A stretch of 10,475 nt of DNA from JAJECS01 sp034428595 (GTDB lineage Bacteria > Chloroflexota > UBA11872). Under the pieces are notes generated by a model. That model ran no database searches. It saw only the letters and a program-made list of their open reading frames with translations, and was not told where the DNA came from. The DNA is taken from NCBI GenBank assembly GCA_034428595.1, contig DAOUHO010000096.1:1-10475 (forward strand), given 5' to 3'. The translations under genes and the position numbers were made by a program. This document shows, piece after piece, positions 1-7,279 of this stretch; positions within the stretch are counted from its first letter, which is position 1; each line of letters begins with the position of its first letter.

Positions 1-2071
1 AGGTCAGCGGCAAGATTCCTTGCTTCTTGAGATTCGTCTCGTGGATGCGGGCGAAGCTGCGCACCACCACGGCGCCCGCGCCCAGCAAGCGCGGCGACAT
101 GGCCGCATGCTCGCGGCTGCTGCCCTCGCCGTAGTTCGAGTCGCCCACGGCCACCCAGGTCAGCCCCGCAGCGGCATAGGCCTTGGCTATCTGCGCCAGC
201 GGCTCCTCGGACGCGCCGGTGAGCCCATTGCGGCCGGCGCCGGGCGCGTCCGCGAAGGCATTATTGGCCCCGGTGAACATGTTGTCGCTGATGCGCGCGA
301 GGTGCCCGCGATAGCGCAGCCAGGGTCCCGCCGGTGAAATGGCGTCCGTCGTGCACTGCCCCACGGCTCGGAGCAACACCGGCATCGACTGGAAGTGCTC
401 CGCCGATCGCGAGTCGAACGGCGTCAGCCGTTCCAGCCGTTCGCTGTCCGCGGCGATCGATACCTCGACCTCGGCGGCGTCCGCCGCCGGCGGCACATAG
501 CCGAAGCGCCGGCCGGTAAATCCGTCCGCTGGCACGTCGGGCGCCGGCTGGGGCGGGTCGAGGCGCAGTCCGTTGCCGTCGAGCGAGTCGGTCAGCGGAT
601 TGAATGACAGACGTCCGCTGAGCGCGAATGCCACCGTGAGCTCGGGACTGGTTATGAATGCCTGGGTATTGGGGCTGCCGTCGTTGCGCCGGGGGAAGTT
701 GCGATTGAAGGACGTGACGATGGAGTTGGTGGCCAACGCCTTGCCGCCTGCGGCATCTGGCTCGATGTCTTCGCGGCGCCATTGGCCAATGCACGGGCCG
801 CACGCGTTGGCGAGCACGCTGCCGCCAATGGCCTCCAGGTCGGCCAGCTGCCCGTCGCGCTCGATCGTCGCCCGGACCATTTCGGAGCCCGGCGTCACCA
901 GGAATGGCACGGACGCCCGCAGACCGGCGGCGGACGCCTGCCGGGCCACGTCGGCGGCGCGCGTGATGTCTTCGTACGAGGAGTTGGTGCAGCTGCCCAG
1001 CAGGGCGGCCGAGATCCGCTCGGCGAAGCCCTCGGACTCAACCTCGGCTTCCAGCGCGGACACCGGGCGGGCGCGGTCGGGTCGGTGCGGCCCCACGACA
1101 TGCGGTTCCAGCTCGGACAAATCGATCTCCACCACCTGCTCGTAGAACGCCGCTGGGTCGCGCTCGACCTCGGCGTCGGCGCACAGCAGGTCCTGGTTTG
1201 CGTCGGCCAGATCGGCCAACTCGGCGCGTTCCGTCGCGCGCAGATACGTGGCCATGCGCTCGTCGTAGGCGAACACGGATGTCGTGGCGCCCAACTCGGC
1301 GCCCATGTTCGTGATGGTGGATTTGCCCGTGCACGCCAGCGCGCGAGTGCCGGGTCCAAAGTATTCGATGATCCGGTTGGTGCCGCCGCTCGTGGTGAGG
1401 ATGCCCGCGAGCTTCAGGATCACGTCCTTGGGCGCGGTCCAGCCGTTGAGCTCGCCGGTGAGCCTGACGCCGATGACCTGGGGTTGCAGCGTCTCCCAGG
1501 GCAGATCGACCATCACGTCGACGGCGTCCGCGCCGCCCACGCCGATCGCCAGCATTCCCAGGCCGCCGGCGTTTGGCGTGTGGGAATCGGTGCCGATGAT
1601 CAGTCCGCCTGGAAACGCGTAGTTCTCCAGCATGACCTGGTGAATGATTCCCGAGCCCGGCGCCCAGAAGCCGATGCCGTATCGTGCACTGACCGATTTG
1701 AGGAACGCGTAGACCTCGTTGTTCTCGAGCAACGCCGTTTGAAGATCAGCGTCGGCACCCACGTGCGCCCGGATCAGATGGTCGCAATGCACCGTCGTCG
1801 GCACCGCCACCGCGTCCCGACCCGCGAGCATGAACTGCAGCAGGGCCATCTGAGCGGTCGCGTCCTGCATCGCCACGCGGTCTGGACGAATCTGCAAGTA
1901 GCTTTCAAGCGGCGTCAGGTCTTGGGTCGACGGGTCGTCCAGGTGGCCGAAGAGCAGCTTTTCGGCCAGCGTGAGCGGGCGATCGAGTCGTTCACGGACT
2001 GTGGCGAGGCGGGCGCGTGCACGCGCGTACGAAGCTGCGACCAGCGCGGGGGTCGACTCGATCACCGTCAC
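1..2071 (-). CDS. acn: Aconitate hydratase, mitochondrial type (C-terminus cut by window edge)
   Basis: This TCA-cycle enzyme isomerises citrate and isocitrate through cis-aconitate using a [4Fe-4S] cluster in the cytosol. About 690 codons are visible, and by comparison with the roughly 780-residue mitochondrial ACO2 type about 75 C-terminal residues lie beyond the left edge. Visible motifs are RPLTLAEKLLFGHLDDP near residue 25, RPDRVAMQDATAQMALLQF, TDSHTPNAGGLG, GWTAPKDVILKLAGIL, CTNSSYED with Cys361, ACGPCIGQW with Cys424 and Cys427, and GEGSSREHAA with Ser651, Ser652 and Arg653. The three cysteines have the same spacing as the cluster ligands of mitochondrial aconitase, so the enzyme should be active. 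The sequence follows the ACO2 line closely and is not AcnA/IRP1-like or AcnB-like. The start is GTG at 2071, chosen for its well-placed Shine-Dalgarno. The divergent neighbour is the UbiA-family gene. Identification is very secure; the gene symbol is generic. Confidence 0.96.
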   Translation of the reverse strand, partial: MTVIESTPALVAASYARARARLATVRERLDRPLTLAEKLLFGHLDDPSTQDLTPLESYLQIRPDRVAMQDATAQMALLQFMLAGRDAVAVPTTVHCDHLIRAHVGADADLQTALLENNEVYAFLKSVSARYGIGFWAPGSGIIHQVMLENYAFPGGLIIGTDSHTPNAGGLGMLAIGVGGADAVDVMVDLPWETLQPQVIGVRLTGELNGWTAPKDVILKLAGILTTSGGTNRIIEYFGPGTRALACTGKSTITNMGAELGATTSVFAYDERMATYLRATERAELADLADANQDLLCADAEVERDPAAFYEQVVEIDLSELEPHVVGPHRPDRARPVSALEAEVESEGFAERISAALLGSCTNSSYEDITRAADVARQASAAGLRASVPFLVTPGSEMVRATIERDGQLADLEAIGGSVLANACGPCIGQWRREDIEPDAAGGKALATNSIVTSFNRNFPRRNDGSPNTQAFITSPELTVAFALSGRLSFNPLTDSLDGNGLRLDPPQPAPDVPADGFTGRRFGYVPPAADAAEVEVSIAADSERLERLTPFDSRSAEHFQSMPVLLRAVGQCTTDAISPAGPWLRYRGHLARISDNMFTGANNAFADAPGAGRNGLTGASEEPLAQIAKAYAAAGLTWVAVGDSNYGEGSSREHAAMSPRLLGAGAVVVRSFARIHETNLKKQGILPLT

Positions 2072-2077
2072 AGGGCT

Positions 2078-2082
2078 CTCCT
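2078..2082 (-). promoter_or_regulatory. Ribosome binding site for the aconitase GTG start
   Basis: On the minus strand this reads GAGGAG-like within GAGAGGAGAG, with AGGAG placed 6 nt before the GTG at 2071. It supports GTG as the true start even though no ATG is nearby. Confidence 0.7.
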
Positions 2083-2184
2083 CTCGGCACGTGTCCGGCG
2101 GGCGCTGGCGGTTGCCCAGGACCTATCCTTACCCAACTATCGCGCATTTGCCCGGCAACGCGGGAACAGGGTCCGCACGGCTTC

Positions 2185-3093
2185 ATGAAATCGCAACTTG
2201 CCGCGCTGGTGTCGACTGCACGGCCGGCCCAGTGGATGAAGAATGTCGTGGTGCTGGCGCCGCTCATCTTCGCGCAGCGGCTCACCGACGGCGGCGACGT
2301 GCTGCGCGCCCTGGCCATGTTCGCCATCTTCTGCGCCCTGGCGTCCGGCGTGTATTTCGTCAACGACGCGGTCGACGCCGAACGCGACCGGCGCAACCCC
2401 CACAAAAAGGGTCGGCCAGTGGCCGCGGGACGGCTGAGCCGCGCCACGGCCGTCTCAACCGGTGTCGTATTGGGGGCGCTGGCCGTGGGGCTGTCCGCGC
2501 TGCTCGGCGTCGGGGTGGTGATCGTTCTCGGCAGCTATTTCGCGTTGAACGTGGTCTACAGCCTGTGGCTCTCGCGAGTGGCATTCCTGGACGGCATGGC
2601 TGTTGCCGCGGGGTTTGTCCTCCGCGCCATTGCCGGAGCGGTGGCTATTGCCGTGCCGTTTTCCGCCTGGCTCATCCTGTGCACGTTTCTCTTGACCCTC
2701 CTGGTCTCGCTCGGCAAGCGCCGTGCCGAATTGACGCAGCCGGACGCACAGTCTCGGGGCCTCCGGCGAACCTGGAACGACGTGCCGAGGGAGGTTGTCG
2801 ACGCCGTCATCGTCCTGGTGGGCGCGACGGTGGTCGTCTGTTACGCGATCTACAGCCTGGCGCCGGAAACGGCGGCCCAGTTCGGCGGTCGAGGGCTCGT
2901 GTTCACGGTGCCGTTCGTGCTGTATGGCATCACGCGGTTCATGCTGCGCGCGTTCAGCGGCGAAGGCGTGTGGGACCCGACGACCGTGCTGCTGCGTGAC
3001 CGCGGCGTCCAGGCTGCCGTCGTCGGCTGGCTGGCCGCCGCGCTGCTCATCATCTATTGGGCCGGCCCGTGGCTGAGCGAGCTGGTTTCGTGA
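2185..3093 (+). CDS. UbiA-family membrane transferase, decaprenyl-phosphate phosphoribosyltransferase type
   Basis: The 302-residue protein is strongly hydrophobic with about eight or nine membrane segments. The UbiA aspartate motif NDAVDAERD lies at residues 60-68, followed by NPHKKGRPVAAG (71-82). A second conserved block, DGMAVAAGFVLRAIAG, is at 136-151 and LGKRRAEL at 176-183. An ARPAQWMKN block near the N-terminus, the NP-x-KK-x-RP pattern and GKRR are typical of the DPPR-synthase branch. In actinobacteria that branch moves phosphoribose from PRPP to decaprenyl phosphate as a step toward arabinose donors. Here the lipid acceptor is unknown, so the reaction is inferred only from family resemblance; another polyprenyl or aromatic prenyl transfer is possible. 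ATG 2185 is preferred because the family N-terminus (TARPAQWMKN) follows directly; an in-frame extension to 2017 would run into the aconitase gene. No good Shine-Dalgarno is visible. Confidence 0.85.
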   Translation: MKSQLAALVSTARPAQWMKNVVVLAPLIFAQRLTDGGDVLRALAMFAIFCALASGVYFVNDAVDAERDRRNPHKKGRPVAAGRLSRATAVSTGVVLGALAVGLSALLGVGVVIVLGSYFALNVVYSLWLSRVAFLDGMAVAAGFVLRAIAGAVAIAVPFSAWLILCTFLLTLLVSLGKRRAELTQPDAQSRGLRRTWNDVPREVVDAVIVLVGATVVVCYAIYSLAPETAAQFGGRGLVFTVPFVLYGITRFMLRAFSGEGVWDPTTVLLRDRGVQAAVVGWLAAALLIIYWAGPWLSELVS

Positions 3094-3223
3094 GCGGCGG
3101 ACGCTGGCCCTCACGCCGATGATGCCGCGGCAGTGCGCCGAATCTCCAGTCAGGCCGGTTAGCTGCCCGCGTGTATCCGACGAGTACGTGGGTAGAATGC
3201 CGCCCGCTACCGGCTCCTAGTAG

Positions 3224-3529
3224 ATGCCCGCCCCGTCACCAACTGATCGCGCCGAGGCCTATCGCCGCGCGACCGAGCGCGTGCGGGCGCGACTGGGTTT
3301 TGCGGGTCACGCGGCGGTATGGGCGGCCGCCGCCATCCTGCTGCTGCTCGTGAACATCATCGCGACGCCGGACTTCATATGGTTTTTCTGGCCGGTGGTG
3401 TTCTGGCTGATCGCGCTTGCGCTGCATGGCTGGACGGTGTTCGGCCCCGGCCTGCCCGTGATCGAGCGCTGGCGGCAGCGTGAAACGGCGCGAGAGATCG
3501 AGCGCATGCGACGCCAGGGCGACGAGTGA
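3224..3529 (+). CDS. Small 2TM-domain membrane protein
   Basis: This 101-residue protein has a charged N-terminus (EAYRRATERVRARLGF, residues 11-26) and two hydrophobic helices at about 28-47 and 52-70, joined by a short TPDF turn. It ends in a very basic and acidic helical tail (ERWRQRETAREIERMRRQ). The pattern of a GF..H before helix 1, an N near its end, W/P in helix 2 and a closing H..W.VFG matches the 2TM domain. That domain is a small module of unknown function, sometimes fused to histidine kinases or LytTR regulators; here it stands alone. The ATG is preceded immediately by an in-frame TAG, so no upstream start is possible in this frame, and no Shine-Dalgarno is seen. The stop overlaps the GTG of the DUF72 gene by 4 nt, suggesting coupled expression. 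The molecular role is unknown. Confidence 0.85.
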   Translation: MPAPSPTDRAEAYRRATERVRARLGFAGHAAVWAAAAILLLLVNIIATPDFIWFFWPVVFWLIALALHGWTVFGPGLPVIERWRQRETAREIERMRRQGDE

Positions 3530-4410
3530 GCGCCACGCGCAGATTCGGCATTCGCGGCTGGCAGCGGCTGGAGGACTTCTATCCGCCGCGCGTCAAGCCG
3601 GCGGAAATGCTGGGGCACTACGCGGCTGTGGCCGACGTGGTCGAGACGCCCAACACGTTCAACGGCATCCCCAAGCCGGAGCGGCTGGCCGAGTGGGCCG
3701 AACAGGCGCCGGATGACTTTCGCTTCGACGTCATCGCCTTCGGCGGCCTCACGCTGCATCAGCGGCGGCCGGGTGACACGGGCCCCATCGGGCGGCGGTC
3801 GTGGAAGGAAGTCTCGGTCATCCCGCCCGACGTGTTGTTCGACGACTTTGCCCAGGCGCTCGCGCCGCTGGCGGAGGCCGGCAAGCTCGGCTGCGTGGTG
3901 CTGCAGTTTCCGTCGTGGTTCGGCGCCGGCGACGAGGCTCGCGACTACCTGGGGCACGTCAGCGGACTTCTCCCCGAACTGCCCCTGGCCGCCGAGTTTC
4001 GGCATCCGAGTTGGGACGTGCCGAGCCAGCACGATGCGACGTTGGAGTGCCTGATCGACTTGGAAATGGCGCTCGTCGTGGCGGACTTCCCGCCCGATCG
4101 GCCCGAGGCCGGTCCGCCCACCGTCGCCGTCACCACGGATCGCCTCAGCGTCGTACGGCTCCATGGCCGCGACAGCGACTCGTGGCCGCGCACCGAGGCC
4201 AATCCCGTTGAGTCAATGGCGCACACCTACTCCGACGCGGAGTTGGCGCCGTGGGTGGCGCGGGTGCGCGAGCTTTCCGAAGAAGCAGCCGAGGTGCACG
4301 TCCTGGTGGGCACGACGCCATACGCGGAAGCCCTCGACGCCGCGGACCGCCTGAAGACAGCCATCGCCGAGGCCGAAGAGGCCGAGGCGCGCTGGGGCTA
4401 CGTGCCCTAA
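3526..4410 (+). CDS. DUF72 family protein (YecE-like)
   Basis: This 294-residue protein fits the DUF72 TIM-barrel-like family, whose biochemical function is not settled. The family line is visible in order: FGIRGWQRLEDFYP at 7-20, an ETPNTFNGIPKPERLAEWAEQAPDDFRF region at 40-67 (normally 'vE.n.tFY..p....w....p..F.F'), GCVVLQFPSWF at 122-132, AEFRHPSW at 156-163, VVADFPPDRP at 184-193 and VVRLHGRDSDSW at 209-220. Those are the EFRH, D-x-P and RLHGR blocks. The customary C-terminal FNN-type motif is replaced by LVGTTPYAEALDAADRL (260-276). The start is GTG 3526, sharing GTGA with the stop of the 2TM gene, with AGGG 6 nt upstream. The 3' end overlaps the convergent secF stop. Confidence 0.9.
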   Translation: MSATRRFGIRGWQRLEDFYPPRVKPAEMLGHYAAVADVVETPNTFNGIPKPERLAEWAEQAPDDFRFDVIAFGGLTLHQRRPGDTGPIGRRSWKEVSVIPPDVLFDDFAQALAPLAEAGKLGCVVLQFPSWFGAGDEARDYLGHVSGLLPELPLAAEFRHPSWDVPSQHDATLECLIDLEMALVVADFPPDRPEAGPPTVAVTTDRLSVVRLHGRDSDSWPRTEANPVESMAHTYSDAELAPWVARVRELSEEAAEVHVLVGTTPYAEALDAADRLKTAIAEAEEAEARWGYVP

Positions 4411-5348
4411 GCCGCCGGGGCGCGGCGCCAGGGGAACACCCGGCGCCAGATGCGCGGGATGTCGCGCTGTTCCCACGAAGCGACCAGGCAGGCCGCGTTG
4501 AAGATTGACGAATACGTCCCGATGGCGAAGCCGAGGGAAAGCGCCAACACGAAATCGCGAATCGTCGGCCCGCCCAGGAGCAGCAGCGCGAGCAGCACCA
4601 GCAACGCCGTGAACGAAGTGTTGAGTGATCGCGTCAGGCTCTGGTTGGCGCTGAAATTGATGATGTCGGCGATGCCGGGCCGCTCGTCGTCATCGAGATG
4701 CACGTAGTCACGGTTTGTTTCGCGAATTCGGTCGAAAACGACGATGGAGTCGTTGACCGAGAACCCGATCACCGTGAGCAGGGCGGTCACGAATAGGGCG
4801 TCGATCTGCACGTTGAGCGCGTGCCCCAGGAGCGCGAACACACCGAGCACAAACAGCGCGTCATGCAGCAGCGCCACGATGGCCGCCACGCCGTAGCGGA
4901 ATGAATGCTGCATGCCGCGGAAAGCCCACGTGACGTAAAGCAGAATCAGCCCCGAGGCCACGGCCACCGCGATGATCGCGGCGCGGGTGAGCTCTTCCCC
5001 CACGACCGGGCCGATGGCTGAGAAGCCAAGCTCCTCGACCGGCCCCGTGGCCGCGCTGAGGCCGGTGAGCAGATCGTCCTTTTCGTCGATGTCGATGGCG
5101 CGTACGCGGAGCAGTGCGTCGCTCTCGCCGGCCATCTGGACCACGGCTTCGGGGAATCCGGCGCCTTGCGCGGCCGAGGTGACGTCCTCTTGCGTGGTTT
5201 CCGCCGCGACACGCACTTGCAGCAGCGTTCCGCCGGTGAAATCGATGCCGGGTTTCAGCCCGCCGGTCAACAGCGCCACGATGCCCGGCGCCAGCAGCAT
5301 GGTGGACACCAGATACCACCAGCCACGGCGTCCCACGATGTCAAACAT
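4407..5348 (-). CDS. secF: Protein translocase subunit SecF
   Basis: SecF pairs with SecD in the cytoplasmic membrane to use the proton-motive force to help pull preproteins across after SecYEG/SecA translocation. The 313-residue protein has the usual layout. TM1 is at about 11-29, then comes GIDFTGGTLLQV (34-45) at the head of the extracytoplasmic domain, then five more membrane segments from about 122. Key features are the TVIGFSVNDSIVVFDRIRE block with Asp200 and SLTRSLNTSFTALL with Arg240. These correspond in position to the conserved Asp and Arg of the proton relay described for Thermus SecDF. Its ATG shares an A with the TGA of secD (TGATG), so the two are translated in tandem. The TAG stop interlocks with the TAA of the opposite DUF72 gene, leaving no room for a conventional terminator between them. 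Confidence 0.97.
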   Translation of the reverse strand: MFDIVGRRGWWYLVSTMLLAPGIVALLTGGLKPGIDFTGGTLLQVRVAAETTQEDVTSAAQGAGFPEAVVQMAGESDALLRVRAIDIDEKDDLLTGLSAATGPVEELGFSAIGPVVGEELTRAAIIAVAVASGLILLYVTWAFRGMQHSFRYGVAAIVALLHDALFVLGVFALLGHALNVQIDALFVTALLTVIGFSVNDSIVVFDRIRETNRDYVHLDDDERPGIADIINFSANQSLTRSLNTSFTALLVLLALLLLGGPTIRDFVLALSLGFAIGTYSSIFNAACLVASWEQRDIPRIWRRVFPWRRAPAA

Positions 5349-6703
5349 CAGGCCGCGCTTTCCTCGGGGGTGGGCCGCGCGCCGAACCAGCGTGGCTGGT
5401 CAACGCCCGGGACGAGCACCGCCAGCCGCAGCAGCGAGCGGCTGATGGTGATGGCCGAAAACATGCTCACCGCCACGCCGATCGCCAGCGTCAGCGCGAA
5501 TCCCCGCACGCCGCCGCTGCCGAAGCCGAAGAGCACGGCGCAAATGAGCAGCGTGGAGACGTTCGAGTCCCGAATTGAGGGCCAGGCGCGGTTGAATCCC
5601 GCTTCGATGGCCCGTCGCACCGGGCGACCACGGCGCACTTCTTCGCGGGTGCGCTCGAAGATCAGGATGTTTGCGTCAACGGCCACGCCGAGCGACAGGA
5701 TCACGCCGGCCACACCGGCCAGGGTGAGGGTGACCGGCACAAGCTTGAAGATGGCGAAGACGAGCATCACGTAGGCCACGAGCGCCAGCGCCGCCACGAT
5801 CCCTGCCGCGCGGTAGTAGGCCACCATGAACGCCAGCACCAGCACGGCGCCCACGATGCCGGCCCGCACCGAGAGCGCCAGCGACTCTTCGCCCAGCGTC
5901 GGCCGCACGGTCAGGTTCTGCACCACCTTGAGCGGCACCGGCAGGGCGCCGTATTGCAGCTGGATGGCGACCCGACGCGCCTCGTCCGGGGTAAACGTGC
6001 CGCGAATGACGCCCTCGTCCCGAATCGGCGCCTCGATCACCGCCGAGTTGATGACGATGTCGTCGACCGTGATGGTGAGCCATTGGCCCAAGTTCGTGCT
6101 GGTGTGCCGCTCGAAGTGCTCGCCGGATGAGGGCTTGAGCTCGAAGGCGATCATGGACGCGCCGAGCTGGTCGAACTCGACGCGCGCCGACTGAAGGTCC
6201 GCCCCGCGCAGCACGACATCGTCCGGATCGGCCACGAAAACCTCGTCGTCTGGGTACGGCCGCGAACCGGTATCAACGATCAGGAGCTGTCCGGTTTCGC
6301 GGAAGAGATCGATCGCGTCGTCGAGCGGATCCGCGCACGCCTCGGCCGCCGGATCGCAGTTCGGGTCCGGACCGCCGAGGCCGGGAAGCTCCACGATCAG
6401 CCGGTTGTCGCCCTCGATCTGAATAACGGGCTCGGCGACGCCCAACGCGTTGACGCGGTTCTCGATGATCTGCCGCACGGCCTCCATCGCATCCGGGTCA
6501 ACCTCCTGGTCGGGCGCGGGGTCCGCCTCGAAGCGCACGTGCAACCCGCCCTGCAGATCCAATCCCTGCCGAAACTGCAGATCGGAAAAGTCGCGCGTGC
6601 CGACCTGCACCGGGAATCCGGGTGAGTTCGGAATCACGATGTAGAGGGCCAGCGCGAAGATGATCGCGATGAACGCCAGAATCCCAAGGTGCCGACGACG
6701 CAC
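5348..6703 (-). CDS. secD: Protein translocase subunit SecD
   Basis: SecD is the larger SecDF subunit and an RND-superfamily relative. The 451-residue chain is the compact type, shorter than the roughly 615-residue E. coli protein. TM1 spans about 7-25, followed by the RQGLDLQGGLHVRFE motif (45-59) and a large extracytoplasmic P1 domain to about 275. Five more membrane segments follow. TM4 carries LGVAVDANILIFERTREE with Asp343, matching the proton-relay aspartate of characterised SecDF, and the SIRDSNVSTLL motif (376-386) precedes TM5. A segment at 111-128 (PDPNCDPAAEACADPLDD) looks inserted and has two cysteines. The start is GTG 6703, the first in-frame candidate reaching the N-terminal helix; no clear Shine-Dalgarno is seen. 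It sits 51 nt after the VOC gene on the same strand and overlaps secF by 1 nt. Confidence 0.96.
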   Translation of the reverse strand: MRRRHLGILAFIAIIFALALYIVIPNSPGFPVQVGTRDFSDLQFRQGLDLQGGLHVRFEADPAPDQEVDPDAMEAVRQIIENRVNALGVAEPVIQIEGDNRLIVELPGLGGPDPNCDPAAEACADPLDDAIDLFRETGQLLIVDTGSRPYPDDEVFVADPDDVVLRGADLQSARVEFDQLGASMIAFELKPSSGEHFERHTSTNLGQWLTITVDDIVINSAVIEAPIRDEGVIRGTFTPDEARRVAIQLQYGALPVPLKVVQNLTVRPTLGEESLALSVRAGIVGAVLVLAFMVAYYRAAGIVAALALVAYVMLVFAIFKLVPVTLTLAGVAGVILSLGVAVDANILIFERTREEVRRGRPVRRAIEAGFNRAWPSIRDSNVSTLLICAVLFGFGSGGVRGFALTLAIGVAVSMFSAITISRSLLRLAVLVPGVDQPRWFGARPTPEESAA

Positions 6704-6754
6704 GTCAGCGGCTCGGGGCGTAGATTCGGGGCATGACGTTGATGATACGCGGCG

Positions 6755-7117
6755 TCAGCCGAAGGTTCCGTCGTGTCGTTGGTGCAACCAGATCGGATTG
6801 CCTTCGGGATCCGCGATCATGGCGTTGCGGCAGGCTGGCGTATCGCGCACCTCGTGCAGTATGTCGATGCCGCGGGCCCGCGCCTCTGCCAGTGCCGCGT
6901 CAACATCATCGACCGCGAGCGCCAGGAGCACGTTGGGCGGTCGAATTCCCACATGGGCCGGCGTTACGGCCAGTGTCGTGGATCCCGCCTGAAACTCGCG
7001 CCAATCGTCCGCCTGGATCCCCGTCTCCGGCAGCCCAATCACGTCGCGATAGAGGCACGCTGTGCGCTCGATGTCGGCGGCGACCGTCCAAATGAAATCG
7101 ACGCCTCTGATCTGCAA
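6755..7117 (-). CDS. VOC superfamily (glyoxalase/bleomycin-resistance fold) protein
   Basis: With a TTG start at 7117 the product is 120 residues, the normal length of a single VOC module. It begins MQIRGVDFIWT and continues LYRDVIGLPETG (22-33), WREFQAGSTTLAV (39-51), VLLALAVDDVDAALAEARARGIDIL (63-87), then DPEGNPIWLHQ (103-113). The first-strand ligand position normally occupied by His or Gln appears to be Phe. The usual final Glu in DPxGNxIEL is Trp. So the standard divalent-metal site of glyoxalase I or dioxygenases is probably absent, and a binding or metal-free role is more likely; no substrate can be named. The start is chosen for a perfect GGAGG 6 nt upstream. The longer open frame to 7228 would add a non-VOC arginine-rich stretch and lacks such a site. 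It may be cotranscribed with secDF. Confidence 0.85.
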   Translation of the reverse strand: MQIRGVDFIWTVAADIERTACLYRDVIGLPETGIQADDWREFQAGSTTLAVTPAHVGIRPPNVLLALAVDDVDAALAEARARGIDILHEVRDTPACRNAMIADPEGNPIWLHQRHDGTFG

Positions 7118-7123
7118 TCCCGG

Positions 7124-7128
7124 CCTCC
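7124..7128 (-). promoter_or_regulatory. Ribosome binding site for the VOC gene TTG start
   Basis: On the minus strand GGAGG stands exactly 6 nt before TTG 7117. It decides the start in favour of the rare TTG codon over upstream ATG options, and the resulting protein begins precisely at the VOC domain. Confidence 0.75.
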
Positions 7129-7269
7129 ATCGGCGCCACGTGGCAGCTCGACCGGTCTCCATCATGCAAGTGCGCCTGGACCGACGTCGATGCCGCTCGA
7201 AATCCCACGAGCCTGAAGGGCTACTCAAGTGCCCCGGTCGTAAGCTCCAGCGTTAGATCGTCGTCCGTT

Positions 7270-7273
7270 GGAG
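7270..7273 (+). promoter_or_regulatory. Ribosome binding site for the histidine phosphatase GTG start
   Basis: GGAG with a 6-nt spacer to GTG 7280. The alternative TTG at 7268 overlaps this site and has no purine-rich tract upstream, so the shorter protein is favoured. Confidence 0.6.
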
Positions 7274-7279
7274 CGCAAC

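Noticed and set aside
2112..2140. Possible promoter TTGCCC - 17 nt - AACTAT before the UbiA-family gene, with inverted GTTGCC (2111-2116) and GGCAAC (2154-2159)
   Set aside because: Only 7 of 12 matches to the sigma-70 consensus; position is plausible but not strong enough to annotate.
782..2188. A 468-codon open frame on plus, antisense to aconitase
   Set aside because: The minus strand encodes a motif-complete aconitase; the plus frame has arginine-, histidine- and alanine-rich low-information sequence typical of a GC-rich shadow.
3193..3198. TAGAAT as a -10 element 25 nt before the 2TM start
   Set aside because: Good -10 match but no -35 element at 16-18 nt and no extended -10 TG.
3307..4164. 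A 285-codon minus-strand frame opposite the 2TM and DUF72 genes
   Set aside because: It lies opposite two recognisable proteins and has no domain-like motif; shadow frame.
6705..6734. Nine-codon mini-ORF (MPRIYAPSR) ending 1 nt before the secD GTG
   Set aside because: No ribosome binding site and no attenuator-like structure; probably chance.
6742..6747. TATCAT (minus strand) as a -10 for secD
   Set aside because: Five of six matches but the -35 position is unlike TTGACA; readthrough from the VOC gene explains expression equally well.
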